Origin: Calliphora vicina
Taxonomy: Eukaryota; Arthropoda; Insecta; Diptera; Calliphoridae
Assembly: GCF_958450345.1 (NCBI RefSeq)
Contig: NC_088782.1
Location: 122,247,980 to 122,311,979 of the forward strand
Reading direction: 5' to 3'
Length of the DNA: 64,000 nucleotides
In this document: positions 29,735 to 43,269 of the stretch, piece by piece
How positions within the stretch are numbered: the stretch's first letter is position 1
Layout: every line of letters starts with the position of its first letter
The notes under the pieces: generated by a model
Told to the model about the DNA's origin: nothing
The model's database searches: none
Seen by the model: the letters and a program-made list of their open reading frames with translations, nothing else
Made by a program: the position numbers and the translations under genes

Positions 29735-32700
29735 TATCGACAATTTTTTTATAGAATATGAAAATTATCGAAAACTTTTCTATAGAAATAGAAATTTATC
29801 GATAACTTTTCTATAGAAATAGAAAGTTATTGATGGCTTTTCTATAGAAATATCAAGTTATCGATAACTTTTCTATAGAAATATCAAGTTATCGATAAAT
29901 TTTCTATACAAATATTAATTTATCGATAACTTCTCCATAAAAATTAAAAGTTATAAATAAATTTTCTATACAAATAGAAAGTTATCGATAACTTTTCTAT
30001 ACAAATAGAATGTTATCGATTACTTTTCTACAGCAATAGGGAGGTATCGATTACTTTTCTGAATAAAGATAAAGTTATCGATAACTTTTCTATGTAAATA
30101 TAATGTTATCGATAACTTTTCAATAGAAATATAAAGTTATCGCTAACTTTTCTATAGAAATATAAGATATCGATAACTTTTCTATAGAAATATAAAGTTG
30201 TCGATAACTTTTCCATAGAAATATAAAGTTGTCGATAACTTTTCTATAGAAATATAAAGTTATCGATAACTTTTCTATAGAAACATAAAGTTATCGATAA
30301 CTTTTCTATAGAAATATAAAGTTATCGATAAGTTTTCTATAGAAATATAAAGTTATCGGCAACTTTTCTATAGAAATATAAAGTTATCGATAAGTTTTCT
30401 ATAGAAACATAAAGTTATCGATAACTTTTCTATAGAAATATAAAGTTATCTACAACTTTTCTATAGAAATATAAAGTTGTCGATAAGTTTTATATAGAAA
30501 TATAAAGTTATCGATAACTTTTCTATAGAAACATAAAGTTATCGATAACTTTTCTATAGAAATATAAAGTTATCGACAACTTTTCTATAGAAATATAAAG
30601 TTATCGATAAATTTGCTATAGAAATATAAAGTTATCGATAACTTTTCAATAGAAATATAAAGTTATCGATAACTTTTCTATAGAAATATAAGATATCGAT
30701 AACTTTTCTATAGAAATATAAAGTTGTCGATAACTTTTCTATAGAAATATAAAGTTATCGACAACTTTTCTATAGAAATATAAAGTTATCGACAACTTTT
30801 CTATAGAAACATAAAGTTATCGATAACTTTTCCATAGAAATATAAAGTTGTCGATAACTTTTCTATAGAAATATAAAGTTATCGATAACTTTTCTATAGA
30901 AATATAAAGTTATCGATAACTTTTCTATAGAAACATAAAGTTATCGATAACTTTTCTATAGAAATATAAAGTTATCGATAAGTTTTCTATAGAAATATAA
31001 AGTTATCGGCAACTTTTCTATAGAAATATAAAGTTATCGATAAGTTTTCTATAGAAACATAAAGTTATCGATAACTTTTCTATAGAAATATAAAGTTATC
31101 TACAACTTTTCTATAGAAATATAAAGTTGTCGATAAGTTTTATATAGAAATATAAAGTTATCGATAACTTTTCTATAGAAATATCAAGTTATCGATAAAT
31201 TTTCTATAGAAATAGAAAGTTATCGATAACTTTTCTATAGAAACATAAAGTTATCGATAAGTTTTCTATAGAAATATAAAGTTGTCGATAACTTATCTAT
31301 AGAAATATAAAGTTGTCGATAACTTTTCTATAGAAATATAAAGTTATCGATAACTTTTCTATAGAAATATCAAGTTATCGATAAATTTTCTATAGAAATA
31401 GAAAGTTATCGATAAGTTTTCTATAGAAATATAAAGTTGTCGATAACTTATCTATAGAAATATAAAGTTGTCGATAACTTATCTATAGAAATATAAAGTT
31501 GTCGATAACTTTTCTATAGAAATATAAGATATCGATAACTTTTCTATAGAAAAGTAAAGTTATCGATAACTTTTCTATAGAAAAGTAAAGTTATCGATAA
31601 CTTTTCTATAGAAAAGTAAAGTTATCGATAACTTTTCTATAGAAAAGTAAAGTTATCGATAACTTTTCTATAGAAAAGTAAAGTTATCGATAACTTTTCT
31701 ATAGAAAAGTAAAGTTATCGATAACTTTTCTATAGAAAAGTAAAGTTATCGATAACTTTTCTATAGAAAAGTAAAGTTATCGATAACTTTTCTATAGAAA
31801 AGTAAAGTTATCGATAACTTTTCTATAGAAAAGTAAAGTTATCGATAACTTTTCTATAGAAAAGTAAAGTTATCGATAACTTTTCTATAGAAAAGTAAAG
31901 TTATCGATAACTTTTCTATAGAAAAGTAAAGTTATCGATAACTTTTCTATAGAAAAGTAACGGTATCGATAACTTTTCTATAGAAAAGTAACGGTATCGA
32001 TAACTTTTCTATAGAAAAGTAACGGTATCGATAACTTTTCTATAGAAAAGTAACGGTATCGATAACTTTTCTATAGAAAAGTAAAGTTATCGATAACTTT
32101 TCTATAGAAAAGTAAAGTTATCGATAACTTTTCTATAGAAAAGTAAAGTTATCGATAACTTTTCTATAGAAAAGTAAAGTTATCGATAACTTTTCTATAG
32201 AAAAGTAAAGTTATCGATAACTTTTCTATAGAAAAGTAAAGTTATCGATAACTTTTCTATAGAAAAGTAAAGTTATCGATAACTTTTCTATAGAAAAGTA
32301 AAGTTATCGATAACTTTTCTATAGAAAAGTAAAGTTATCGATAACTTTTCTATAGAAAAGTAAAGTTATCGATAACTTTTCTATAGAAAAGTAAAGTTAT
32401 CGATAACTTTTCTATAGAAAAGTAAAGTTATCGATAACTTTTCTATAGAAAAGTAAAGTTATCGATAACTTTTCTATAGAAAAGTAAAGTTATCGATAAC
32501 TTTTCTATAGAAAAGTAAAGTTATCGATAACTTTTCTATAGAAAAGTAAAGTTATCGATAACTTTTCTATAGAAAAGTAACGTTATCGATAACTTTTCTA
32601 TAGAAAAGTAACGTTATCGATAACTTTTCTATAGAAAAGTAAAGTTATCGATAACTTTTCTATAGAAAAGTAAAGTTATCGATAACTTTTCTATAGAAAA

Positions 32701-35700
32701 GTAAAGTTATCGATAACTTTTCTATAGAAAAGTAAAGTTATCGATAACTTTTCTATAGAAAAGTAAAGTTATCGATAACTTTTCTATAGAAAAGTAAAGT
32801 TATCGATAACTTTTCTATAGAAAAGTAAAGTTATCGATAACTTTTCTATAGAAAAGTAAAGTTATCGATAACTTTTCTATAGAAAAGTAAAGTTATCGAT
32901 AACTTTTCTATAGAAAAGTAAAGTTATCGATAACTTTTCTATAGAAAAGTAAAGTTATCGATAACTTTTCTATAGAAAAGTAAAGTTATCGATAACTTTT
33001 CTATAGAAAAGTAAAGTTATCGATAACTTTTCTATAGAAAAGTAAAGTTATCGATAACTTTTCTATAGAAAAGTAAAGTTATCGATAACTTTTCTATAGA
33101 AAAGTAAAGTTATCGATAACTTTTCTATAGAAAAGTAAAGTTATCGATAACTTTTCTATAGAAAAGTAAAGTTATCGATAACTTTTCTATAGAAAAGTAA
33201 AGTTATCGATAACTTTTCTATAGAAAAGTAAAGTTATCGATAACTTTTCTATAGAAAAGTAAAGTTATCGATAACTTTTCTATAGAAAAGTAAAGTTATC
33301 GATAACTTTTCTATAGAAAAGTAAAGTTATCGATAACTTTTCTATAGAAAAGTAAAGTTATCGATAACTTTTCTATAGAAAAGTAAAGTTATCGATAACT
33401 TTTCTATAGAAAAGTAAAGTTATCGATAACTTTTCTATAGAAAAGTAAAGTTATCGATAACTTTTCTATAGAAAAGTAAAGTTATCGATAACTTTTCTAT
33501 AGAAAAGTAAAGTTATCGATAACTTTTCTATAGAAAAGTAAAGTTATCGATAACTTTTCTATAGAAAAGTAAAGTTATCGATAACTTTTCTATAGAAAAG
33601 TAAAGTTATCGATAACTTTTCTATAGAAAAGTAAAGTTATCGATAACTTTTCTATAGAAAAGTAAAGTTATCGATAACTTTTCTATAGAAAAGTAAAGTT
33701 ATCGATAACTTTTCTATAGAAAAGTAAAGTTATCGATAACTTTTCTATAGAAAAGTAAAGTTATCGATAACTTTTCTATAGAAAAGTAAAGTTATCGATA
33801 ACTTTTCTATAGAAAAGTAAAGTTATCGATAACTTTTCTATAGAAAAGTAAAGTTATCGATAACTTTTCTATAGAAAAGTAAAGTTATCGATAACTTTTC
33901 TATAGAAAAGTAAAGTTATCGATAACTTTTCTATAGAAAAGTAAAGTTATCGATAACTTTTCTATAGAAAAGTAAAGTTATCGATAACTTTTCTATAGAA
34001 AAGTAAAGTTATCGATAACTTTTCTATAGAAAAGTAAAGTTATCGATAACTTTTCTATAGAAAAGTAAAGTTATCGATAACTTTTCTATAGAAAAGTAAA
34101 GTTATCGATAACTTTTCTATAGAAAAGTAAAGTTATCGATAACTTTTCTATAGAAAAGTAAAGTTATCGATAACTTTTCTATAGAAAAGTAAAGTTATCG
34201 ATATCTTTTCTATAGAAAAGTAAAGTTATCGATAACTTTTCTATAGAAAAGTAAAGTTATCGATAACTTTTCTATAGAAAAGTAAAGTTATCGATAACTT
34301 TTCTATAGAAAAGTAAAGTTATCGATAACTTTTCTATAGAAAAGTAAAGTTATCGATAACTTTTCTATAGAAAAGTAAAGTTATCGATAACTTTTCTATA
34401 GAAAAGTAAAGTTATCGATAACTTTTCTATAGAAAAGTAAAGTTATCGATAACTTTTCTATAGAAAAGTAAAGTAATCGATAACTTTTCTATAGAAAAGT
34501 AAGGTTATCGATAACTTTTCTATAGAAAAGTAAAGTAATCGATAACTTTTCTATAGAAAAGTAAAGTTATCGATAACTTTTCTATAGAAAAGTAAAGTTA
34601 TCGATAACTTTTCTATAGAAAAGTAAAGTTATCGATAACTTTTCTATAGAAAAGTAAAGTTATCGATAACTTTTCTATAGAAAAGTAAAGTTATCGATAA
34701 CTTTTCTATAGAAAAGTAAAGTTATCGATAACTTTTCTATAGAAAAGTAAAGTTATCGATAACTTTTCTATAGAAAAGTAAAGTTATCGATAAATTTTCT
34801 ATAGAAAAGTAAAGTTATCGATAACTTTTCTATAGAAAAGTAAAGTTATCGATAACTTTTCTATAGAAAAGTAAAGTTATCGATAACTTTTCTATAGAAA
34901 AGTAAAGTTATCGATAACTTTTCTATAGAAAAGTAAAGTTATCGATAACTTTTCTATAGAAAAGTAAAGTTATCGATAACTTTTCTATAGAAAAGTAAAG
35001 TTATCGATAACTTTTCTATAGAAAAGTAAAGTTATCGATAACTTTTCTATAGAAAAGTAAAGTTATCGATAACTTTTCTATAGAAAAGTAAAGTTATCGA
35101 TAACTTTTCTATAGAAAAGTAAAGTTATCGATAACTTTTCAATAGAAAAGTAAAGTTATCGATAACTTTTCTATAGAAAAGTAAAGTTATCGATAACTTT
35201 TCTATAGAAAAGTAAAGTTATCGATAACTTTTCCATAGAAAAGTAAAGTTATCGATAACTTTTCTATAGAAAAGTAAAGTTATCGATAACTTTTCTATAG
35301 AAAAGTAAAGTTATCGATAACTTTTCTATAGAAAAGTAAAGTTATCGATAACTTTTCTATAGAAAAGTAAAGTTATCGATAACTTTTCTATAGAAAAGTA
35401 AAGTTATCGATAACTTTTCTATAGAAAAGTAAAGTTATCGATAACTTTTCTATAGAAAAGTAAAGTTATCGATAACTTTTCTATAGAAAAGTAAAGTTAT
35501 CGATAACTTTTCTATAGAAAAGTAAAGTTATCGATAACTTTTCTATAGAAAAGCAAAGTTATCGATAACTTTTCTATAGAAATAGAAAGTTATCGATAAC
35601 TTTTCTATAGAAATAGAAAGTTATCGATAACTTTTCTATAGAAATATAAGATATCGATAACTTTTCTATAGAAATATAAGATATCGATAACTTTTCTATA

Positions 35701-36515
35701 GAAATATAAAGTTTTCGATAACTTTTCTATAGAAATATAAAGTTGTCGATAACTTTTCTATAGAAATATAAAGTTGTCGATAACTTTTCTATAGAAACAT
35801 AAAGTTATCGATAACTTTTCTATAGAAATAGAAAGTTATCGATAACTTTTCTATAGAAATAGAAAGTTATCGATAACTTTTCTATAGAAATAGAAAGTTA
35901 TCGATAACTTTTCTATAGAAATAGAAAGTTATCGATAACTTTTCTATAGAAATAGAAAGTTATCGATAACTTTTCTATAGAAATAGAAAGTTATCGATAA
36001 CTTTTCTATAGAAATAGAAAGTTATCGATAACTTTTCTATAGAAATAGAAAGTTATCGATAACTTTTCTATAGAAATAGAAAGTTATCGATAACTTTTCT
36101 ATAGAAATAGAAAGTTATCGATAACTTTTCTATAGAAATAGAAAGTTATCGATAACTTTTCTATAGAAATAGAAAGTTATCGATAACTTTTCTATAGAAA
36201 TAGAAAGTTATCGATAACTTTTCTATAGAAATATAAGATATCGATAACTTTTCTATAGAAATATAAAGTTTTCGATAACTTTTCTATAGAAATATAAAGT
36301 TTTCGATAACTTTTCTATATAAATATAAATTTGTCGATAACTTTTCTATAGAAATAAGAGGTATTGATAACTTTTCGATATAATATAAAGTTGTTGATAA
36401 CATTTTTATTAAAAAAAAAGTTATCGATAACTTTTTTATAGAAAGCAACCGGTAACTTTTCTATAGAAATATAATGTTATCGATTACTTTTCTATATATA
36501 TAGAATGTAGTCGAA
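29735..36515 (+). repeat. 31-bp palindromic satellite, array 3 (forward, largest)
   Basis: About 219 monomers in forward orientation. Three zones are visible. 29735-31548 is mixed, with many ATATAAAG tails and a ~650-bp higher-order unit (GTTATCGGCAAC at 30353 and 31003; TTATCTACAAC at 30447 and 31097). 31549-35556 is a nearly invariant block with AAGTAAAG tails. 35557-36515 has mostly ATAGAAAG tails, including a uniform run at 35811-36224, and decays at its right edge. Confidence 0.98.
31549..35556 (+). repeat. Homogenised 31-bp block with two 18-bp palindromes per monomer
   Basis: About 129 consecutive monomers, all exactly 31 bp and almost identical. Each contains AAAGTTATCGATAACTTT and ACTTTTCTATAGAAAAGT, both perfect 18-bp palindromes overlapping by five bases. 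Only scattered substitutions occur: ACGGTATCG in four adjacent monomers (31957-32080), ACGTTATCG in two (32578-32640), GATATC near 34201, AAGTAATCG twice near 34470-34535, and single changes near 34793, 35140 and 35232. Confidence 0.97.
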
Positions 36516-36799
36516 ACTGAATACTTTTGGGAGTATGATGATGTAAAGGGGGTAATCTATAATAAAGATATAATTACCCAGAATTGAATAATTATAATTG
36601 TGGGTTGAGAATAGAAAAATTTTTGCTTTAGAAATGAAGAGGTTTACAATAGAAATTCAATTTCGGGTTCTTTTATTACGTATTTTTCAGCTTTAGGTAA
36701 GTTTACAATGTTAATGGTAAGTATCAATTTCAAAGATCCATTTTTTAAGGTAAGTATAAAAAGATTATTAGACTGAACTTCTTGGTTATTCTAACATTC
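36516..36799. repeat. Non-satellite spacer, copy 1 of duplicated 2.16-kb unit
   Basis: About 270 bp beginning gatgtaaagggggtaatcta and containing ttgctttagaaatgaagagg and tcaatttcgggttcttttat. It is about 90-95% identical by eye to 38699-38967. It ends where short reverse-orientation satellite begins. Confidence 0.9.
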
Positions 36800-38698
36800 T
36801 ATATCTAAGTTATCGATAGCATCCAATTTCTATAGAAAAGTTATCGATAACTTTCTATTTCTACAGGAAAGTTATTGATGACTTTATATTTCTGTAGGAA
36901 AGTTATCGATAACTTTATCTTTCTATAAAAAAGTAATCGATAACTTCACATTTCTATAGAAAAGCAATCGACAACATTCTATTCTATAGAAAAGTTATCG
37001 ATAACATTCCATTTCTATAGAAAAGTTATCGATATCTTATCTTATATATCTTATATTTATAGAAATAGAAAGTTATCGATAAATGTTTATAAGAATAGTA
37101 AGTTATCGATAACTTTTCTATAAAAATAGGTAGTTATTGGTAACTTTTCTATGGAAATATAAAGTTATCGATAACTTTTCTATAGAAATATAAAGTTATC
37201 GATAACTTTTCTATAGAAATATAAAGTTATCGATAACTTTTCTATAGAAATATAAAGTTATCGATAACTTTTCTATAGAAATATAAAGTTATCGATAACT
37301 TTTCTATAGAAATATAAAGTTATCGATAACTTTTCTATAGAAATATAAAGTTATCGATAACTTTTCTATAGAAATATAAAGTTATTGATCACTTTTCTAT
37401 AGAAACATAAAGTTATCGATAACTTTTCTATACAAACAAAAAGTTATCGATAACTTTTCTATAGAAACATAAAGTTATCGATAACTTTTCTATAAAAATT
37501 GAAAGTTATAAATAAGTTTTCTATAGAAATATAAAGTTATCGATAACTTTTCTATAGAAATATAAAGTTATCGATAACTTTTCTATAGAAACATAAAGTT
37601 ATCGATAACTTTTCTATAGAAATATAAGATATCGATAACTTTTCTATAGAAATAGAAAGTTATCGATAACTTTTCTATAGAAATATAAAGTTATCGATAA
37701 CTTTTCTATAGATATAAAGTTATCGACAACTTTTCTATAGAAATATAAAGTTATCGATAACTTTTCTATAGATATAAAGTTATCGATAACTTTTATATAG
37801 AAATATAAGATTTTCTATAGAAATATAATGTTATCGATAACTTTTCTATAGAAATATAAAGTTATCGATAACTTTTCTATAGAAATATAAAGTTATCGAT
37901 AACTTTTCTATAGAAATATAAAGTTATCGATAACTTTTCTATAGAAATATAAAGTTATCGATAACTTTTCTATAGAAATATAAAGTTATCGATAACTTTT
38001 CTATAGAAATATAAAGTTATCGATAACTTTTCTATAGAAATATAAAGTTATCGATAACTTTTCTATAGAAATATAAAGTTATCGATAACTTTTCTATAGA
38101 AATATAAAGTTATCGATAACTTTTCTATAGAAATATAAAGTTATCGATAACTTTTCTATAGAAATATAAAGTTATCGATAACTTTTCTATAGAAATATAA
38201 AGTTATCGATAACTTTTCTATAGAAATATAAAGTTATCGACAACTTTTCTATAGAAATATAAAGTTATCGACAACTTTTCTATAGAAATATAAAGTTGTC
38301 GATAACTTTTCTATAGAAATATAAAGTTGTTGATAACTTTTGTATAGAAATATAAAGTTGTCGATAACTTTTCTATAGAAATATAAAGTTATCGATAACT
38401 TTTCTATAGAAATATCAAGTTATCGATAACTTTTCCATACAAATATAAATTTATCGATAACTTCTCTATAAAAATTTAAAGTTATAAATAAGTTTTCTAT
38501 AGAAATAGAAAGTTATCGATAACTTTTCTATAGATATAGAATGTAATCGATAACTTTTGTATAGAAATATAAAGTTATCGATAACTTTTCTATAGAAATA
38601 GAAAGTTATATAGAAGTTTTATATAAAAATTTTAAGTTTTCGATAACTTTTCTATGGAAATAGAAAGTTATCGATAACTTTTCTATTAAAATAGAAAA
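36800..38698. repeat. 31-bp palindromic satellite, array 4 (reverse then forward)
   Basis: About eight reverse monomers (36800-37045), then a switch to forward at the ttatatttatagaaatagaa junction, then about 53 forward monomers. Uniform runs with ATATAAAG tails lie at 37146-37380 and 37830-38230. The right end passes into the second spacer copy. Confidence 0.95.
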
Positions 38699-38967
38699 GA
38701 TGTAAGGGGGTAATCTATAATAAAGATATAATTACTTAGAATTGAATAATTATAATTCTGGGTTGAGAATAGAGACATTTTTGCTTTAGAAATGAAGAGG
38801 TAAGTATTTTGGTTTACAATAGAAATTCAATTTCGGGTTCTTTTATTATGTTTTTTTTCAGCTTGAGGTAAGTTTACAATGTTAATGGTAAGTATCAATT
38901 TCAAAGATCCAATTTTTAAGTAAGTATAAAAAGATTATTAGGCTGAACTTCTTGGTTATTCTAACAT
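38699..38967. repeat. Non-satellite spacer, copy 2
   Basis: Duplicate of 36540-36799 at an offset of about 2.16 kb, with a small extra segment (gtaagtattttggtttacaa near 38801) and the same exit into reverse-orientation satellite. Confidence 0.9.
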
Positions 38968-40790
38968 GCTATATCTATAGAAAAGTTATCGATAACTTTA
39001 TATTTCTATAGAAAAGCAATCCACAACATTCTATTCTATAGAAAAGTTATCGATAACATTCCATTTCTATAGAAAAGTTATCGATATCTTATATTTCTAT
39101 AGAAATATAAAGTTTTCGATAAATGTTTATAAGAATAGTAAGTTATCGATAACTTTTCTATAGATATAGAATGTAATCCATAACTTCTCTATAGAAATAG
39201 AAAGTAGTCGATAACTTTTCTATAGAAATAGAAAGGTGTCGATAACCTTTCGAAAGAAATAGGAAGTTATCGATTATTTTTTTATAGAAATAGAAAGTTA
39301 TAGATAACTTTTCTATAAAAATAGAAAGTTATCGATAACTTTTCGATAGAAATATAAGATCGATAACTTTTCTGTAAAAATATAATGTAATCGATAAGTT
39401 TTCACCAGAAATATAAAGTTATCGATAACTTTTATACGGAAAAAAGTTATCGATAGCTTTTCTATATAAATAGAGAGTTATCGATAACTTTTCTATAGAA
39501 GTAGAAAGTTACCGATAACTTTTCTATGGAAATAGAACGTTATCGATACATTTTTTATATTAGTATAAAGTTATCGATAATATAAGATAGAGAAATACAA
39601 AGTTATCGATAACTTTTCTATAGAAATATAAAGTTATCGATAACCTTTCTATATAAACAGAAGGTTATCGATAACTTTTCTGTAGAAATATAAAGTTATC
39701 GATAACTTTTCTGTAGAAATATAAAGTTATCGATAACTTTTCTATAAAAATATAAAGTTATCGATAACTTTTCTATAGAAATATAAAGTTATCGATAACT
39801 TTTCTATAGAAATATAAAGTTATCGATAACTTTTCTATAGAAATAGGAAGTTATCGATATCTTTTCTATAGAAATAGGAAGTTATCGATAACTTTTCGAT
39901 AGAAATAGAAGATATCGAATACTTTTCTAGAGAAATACAAAGTTATCGATAACTTTTCTATAGAAATAGAAAGTTATCTATTGCTTTTCTATAGAAGTAG
40001 AAAGTTATCGATATCTTTTCTCTAGAAGTAGGAAGTTATCGAGAACTTTTCGATAGAAATAGAAGATATCGGATACTTTTCTGTAAAAATATAATGTTAT
40101 CGATAAGTTTTCACCAGAAATATAAAGTTATCGATAACTTTTCGATAGAAATATAAGATATCGCTAACCTTTCCATATAAATATAAATTTATCGATAACT
40201 TTTCTATAAAAATTCCAACTTTTCTATAGAAATTTAAAATTATCGATAACTTGTCTATAGAAACTGAATGTTATCGATAGGTTTTCTATATAAATTGAAT
40301 GTTATCGATAAATTTTTAATACAAATAAAACGTTATTGATAAATTTTCTAGAGAAATAGAAAGTTTTAATAACTTTTCTATAAAAAAAATGTTCGTTATA
40401 TTTTCTGTAGAAAATTACAATTATCTATATGTTTTCTATTGAAAATCAATAAGTTTTCTATATGAAATCAGCATTATCGATAAGTTTTCTATAGAAAGGC
40501 ACTGTTATCGATTACTTTTCTAAAGAAATCAAAAATATCGTTGACTTTTCTACAGACAATTACAATTATCGATAATTTATCTATACAAAAAATTAAAGTT
40601 ATCGATAACATTTCTATAGGCAATCAGATTTGTCGATAAATTTCTATAGAAAATCAAAATTATAACTTGTTTGTAGCAAATCAGATTTAGCGAAAACTTT
40701 TCTAGCTAAAGAGGAATTTAGCGATAACTTTTCTATAGAAATTCAGAATAATCTATGACTTTTCTAGACAAAGTTAAGGGTTATCGATAC
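38968..40790. repeat. 31-bp palindromic satellite, array 5 (reverse then forward, decayed)
   Basis: About four or five reverse monomers (38968-39095), the same type of inversion junction as in array 4, then about 54 forward monomers that diverge strongly toward 40790. The last kilobase keeps only scattered ATCGATAA cores. Confidence 0.93.
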
Positions 40791-43269
40791 ATTTCCTATA
40801 GGAATTTCGTTAAAAATGATTTTGTAGAAAAAAACATTTGATATTTGAAATTGTTGGATACAAAATTTGCGTAAAATTGTTAATATTATTTCAATGGCTC
40901 CCTTTAATTTTTTATGATTAATTTGATTAGGTTTCTTTAACATATAAATGCTATTCATGTGAAGCATTTTTCTGCTTGGCAAATACAGTTTTTATGCAAA
41001 TAACTGTTAAAATTAAATTCATAAAATTTTATTCATTCCATTTAATGGGTCCTTTTGGCTGGCTTAAAACCAAAAACGTTTTTAATATTTTTGGTTCCTT
41101 TGTTTGTTGCGTTTTAGATGATGTCTTTTAAATACATAAATATGTATTTGATTTTGTATATTTTTCTGTGATTTACATTTTTATGAGAGTTAAGGGTCAT
41201 AATAAATGTTGATTTGATAAATTGTTTTCTTTCACGCTTTTTTTTCCTTTTTTTTTCGGAGCAATTTATGTTGTAAAAACAGCAAAGAAAAAAACCAAGA
41301 CTTTAGAAACATGAAAAATAAATTTATATTTTAAACATGAAATTGTTTTTTTTACGATTTCTTAAAACAAAAATTCCTTTTTATTGCATTGAATTGTTGT
41401 GATTTTTTTGTCATTTGGTTGTTTATTTGTTGTTGAAATCATAAAAAATATCGTTGAAGTGCTTAAAAATGAAATTAATATCCTTTAGAATATCAACAAA
41501 TAAAAAATGAGGAATATGTCAGGGATATAATGGATCATGGCTGGATGGATGACAAGCAAATCAAGTGATAATAGGAAATGTACAGATGATAGCCAGGGAG
41601 TTAACCAACTGACTTTACTTACATTGATTAAAGTTAATTTAAAGCAAAATCCATTATACAATTTTTGAGATTTCCCCTTCTTACATGATGTTTATTAAAA
41701 TCTTGTTTTAAATTTCTTATTTAGAAAAAAAACAGCTGTTTCTTACACCCTCAATACCCTAGAGAATTCTACTCAAAATCAAATTCATTATCACTCTTAC
41801 ATACTACGACATTTCCAACCACAATAATTTCTTTCATGAAGATTTTTCTTCCTTTATATGAAATTAACAACGAAAAAAAAGAACTTGACAACAAAAAAAT
41901 TCCATTAATATTAAGTAAATTTAAGATATAAATGAAATGATATTAACATAAAGACAAACATTTAAATGGATGAATGAGAAACAAAACTGTTTTTTTTGTT
42001 ACATATAATTTCTATAAGTTTAAAATAAAAATTATTTTTGTGGAAGCACAAAAAATAAACTGAATTTAACACAAAAATAAAATACTTGTAAAAATTTAAT
42101 ATAAACTCTTAAGATTATAATAATGAAGATGATAATGATGATAATGTTGTAGATGATTATAATTTTTTTTGTAGGTTTTTTTTTGTTTACAAAAGGTTTA
42201 ACATTGACATTTACAAAATAAAATAAAAAACAAAGACAGGCAAGGAAAGAGTGGTATCCAAACATACCAGAGATTTGTGACAAAAAGAGAGAAAAAAAAA
42301 ACCAAAATGAAAATAACCTTGAACCATATCTTTTGCTGCAAACACTAGTGACAATAATAACAACAACAACAGTTTATACATACTTGCACACACAAAATAA
42401 AAACAGAGAAAATAAACATTACCCAAATACATACACCCACCCCACCCTCTCCTCCACTCATTGTTTTGCTAAAATAATGAAAGAAATCAAATCAAAACAA
42501 AAAACAAAACAAACTAAATATCACAAACACCATAAAACAATAACAACAAACACCACACACTCACTCTCATTACTGTTTAAGACAAAATGGTTTCTCAAAT
42601 GTTGCCACATACATACATTCATACATATACTTGAACCCAAACCAAAACAACAACAAAAAAATGAGAATTATTATTATCACAACAAAATTATCCTCAACAA
42701 TAATGTATGTATGAGTTTAACATAGAGTATGTTTATATGAATTTATTTGAGAGTGAGTGTTTTTCTTTATGTGTAAATGCTTTTGATTACAATGACAATT
42801 TTAGTTTTTTTGTTATAATATTAATAATTATCATAATCATCATCATGATTATCATAATAGTCATGTTCATAATGATTTTGGCTGATTATATGAAGGATAA
42901 ATGTTTTTCTTTGTTGTTATTTTTTTAGTTGAACTTCTCTAGAAAAGTTTTCATATGAGTTTTCATTTGTGTTTGCTGTTGTGTAGCTGAGTAGTCGTAG
43001 CTGTGTATGTAAATTACATTTTATATTTAATAAATACAACAGATTAAAGAGTATGAGTAACATCATGTCTCTTAACATTCTATTATTTGCTTTAAACAAT
43101 TACATTGTAAATCTTTGGGTAATACATTACACATAAAGAAATTTAAAATATTTTAATTTTGAACTGAAGGGAATTTGTATCAGATAAATAAAAATCAAAA
43201 ATCAGATAGATTTAAATTTAAAACAAATTTAAAATGTAAAAATTAATGAAAATTTTGAATTTTGTAAAA
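40791..43269. other. AT-rich spacer with simple-sequence tracts
   Basis: 40791-42000 is AT-rich and unique. 42100-42900 contains CAA, ATA/ATC and T-run simple tracts; these produce overlapping open frames on both strands (42032-42283, 42211-42432, 42333-42725, 42707-42928) with no recognisable product. The C-rich patch acccaccccaccctctcctc (42435-42460) stands out by composition only. Confidence 0.55.

Noticed and set aside
29735..36515. Regular 31-bp repeats resembling a CRISPR array
   Set aside because: There are no unique spacers; monomers are contiguous, and the host is clearly eukaryotic.
42290..42335. Possible upstream RhoGEF exon (minus-strand AAGATATGGTTCAAG then GTTATT)
   Set aside because: The donor is weak (GTTATT), the exon would be tiny, and nothing ties it to exon 1.
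42032..42928. Overlapping frames on both strands, one of 130 codons
   Set aside because: They arise from CAA, CAC and ATC simple tracts; no domain, splice context or codon bias.
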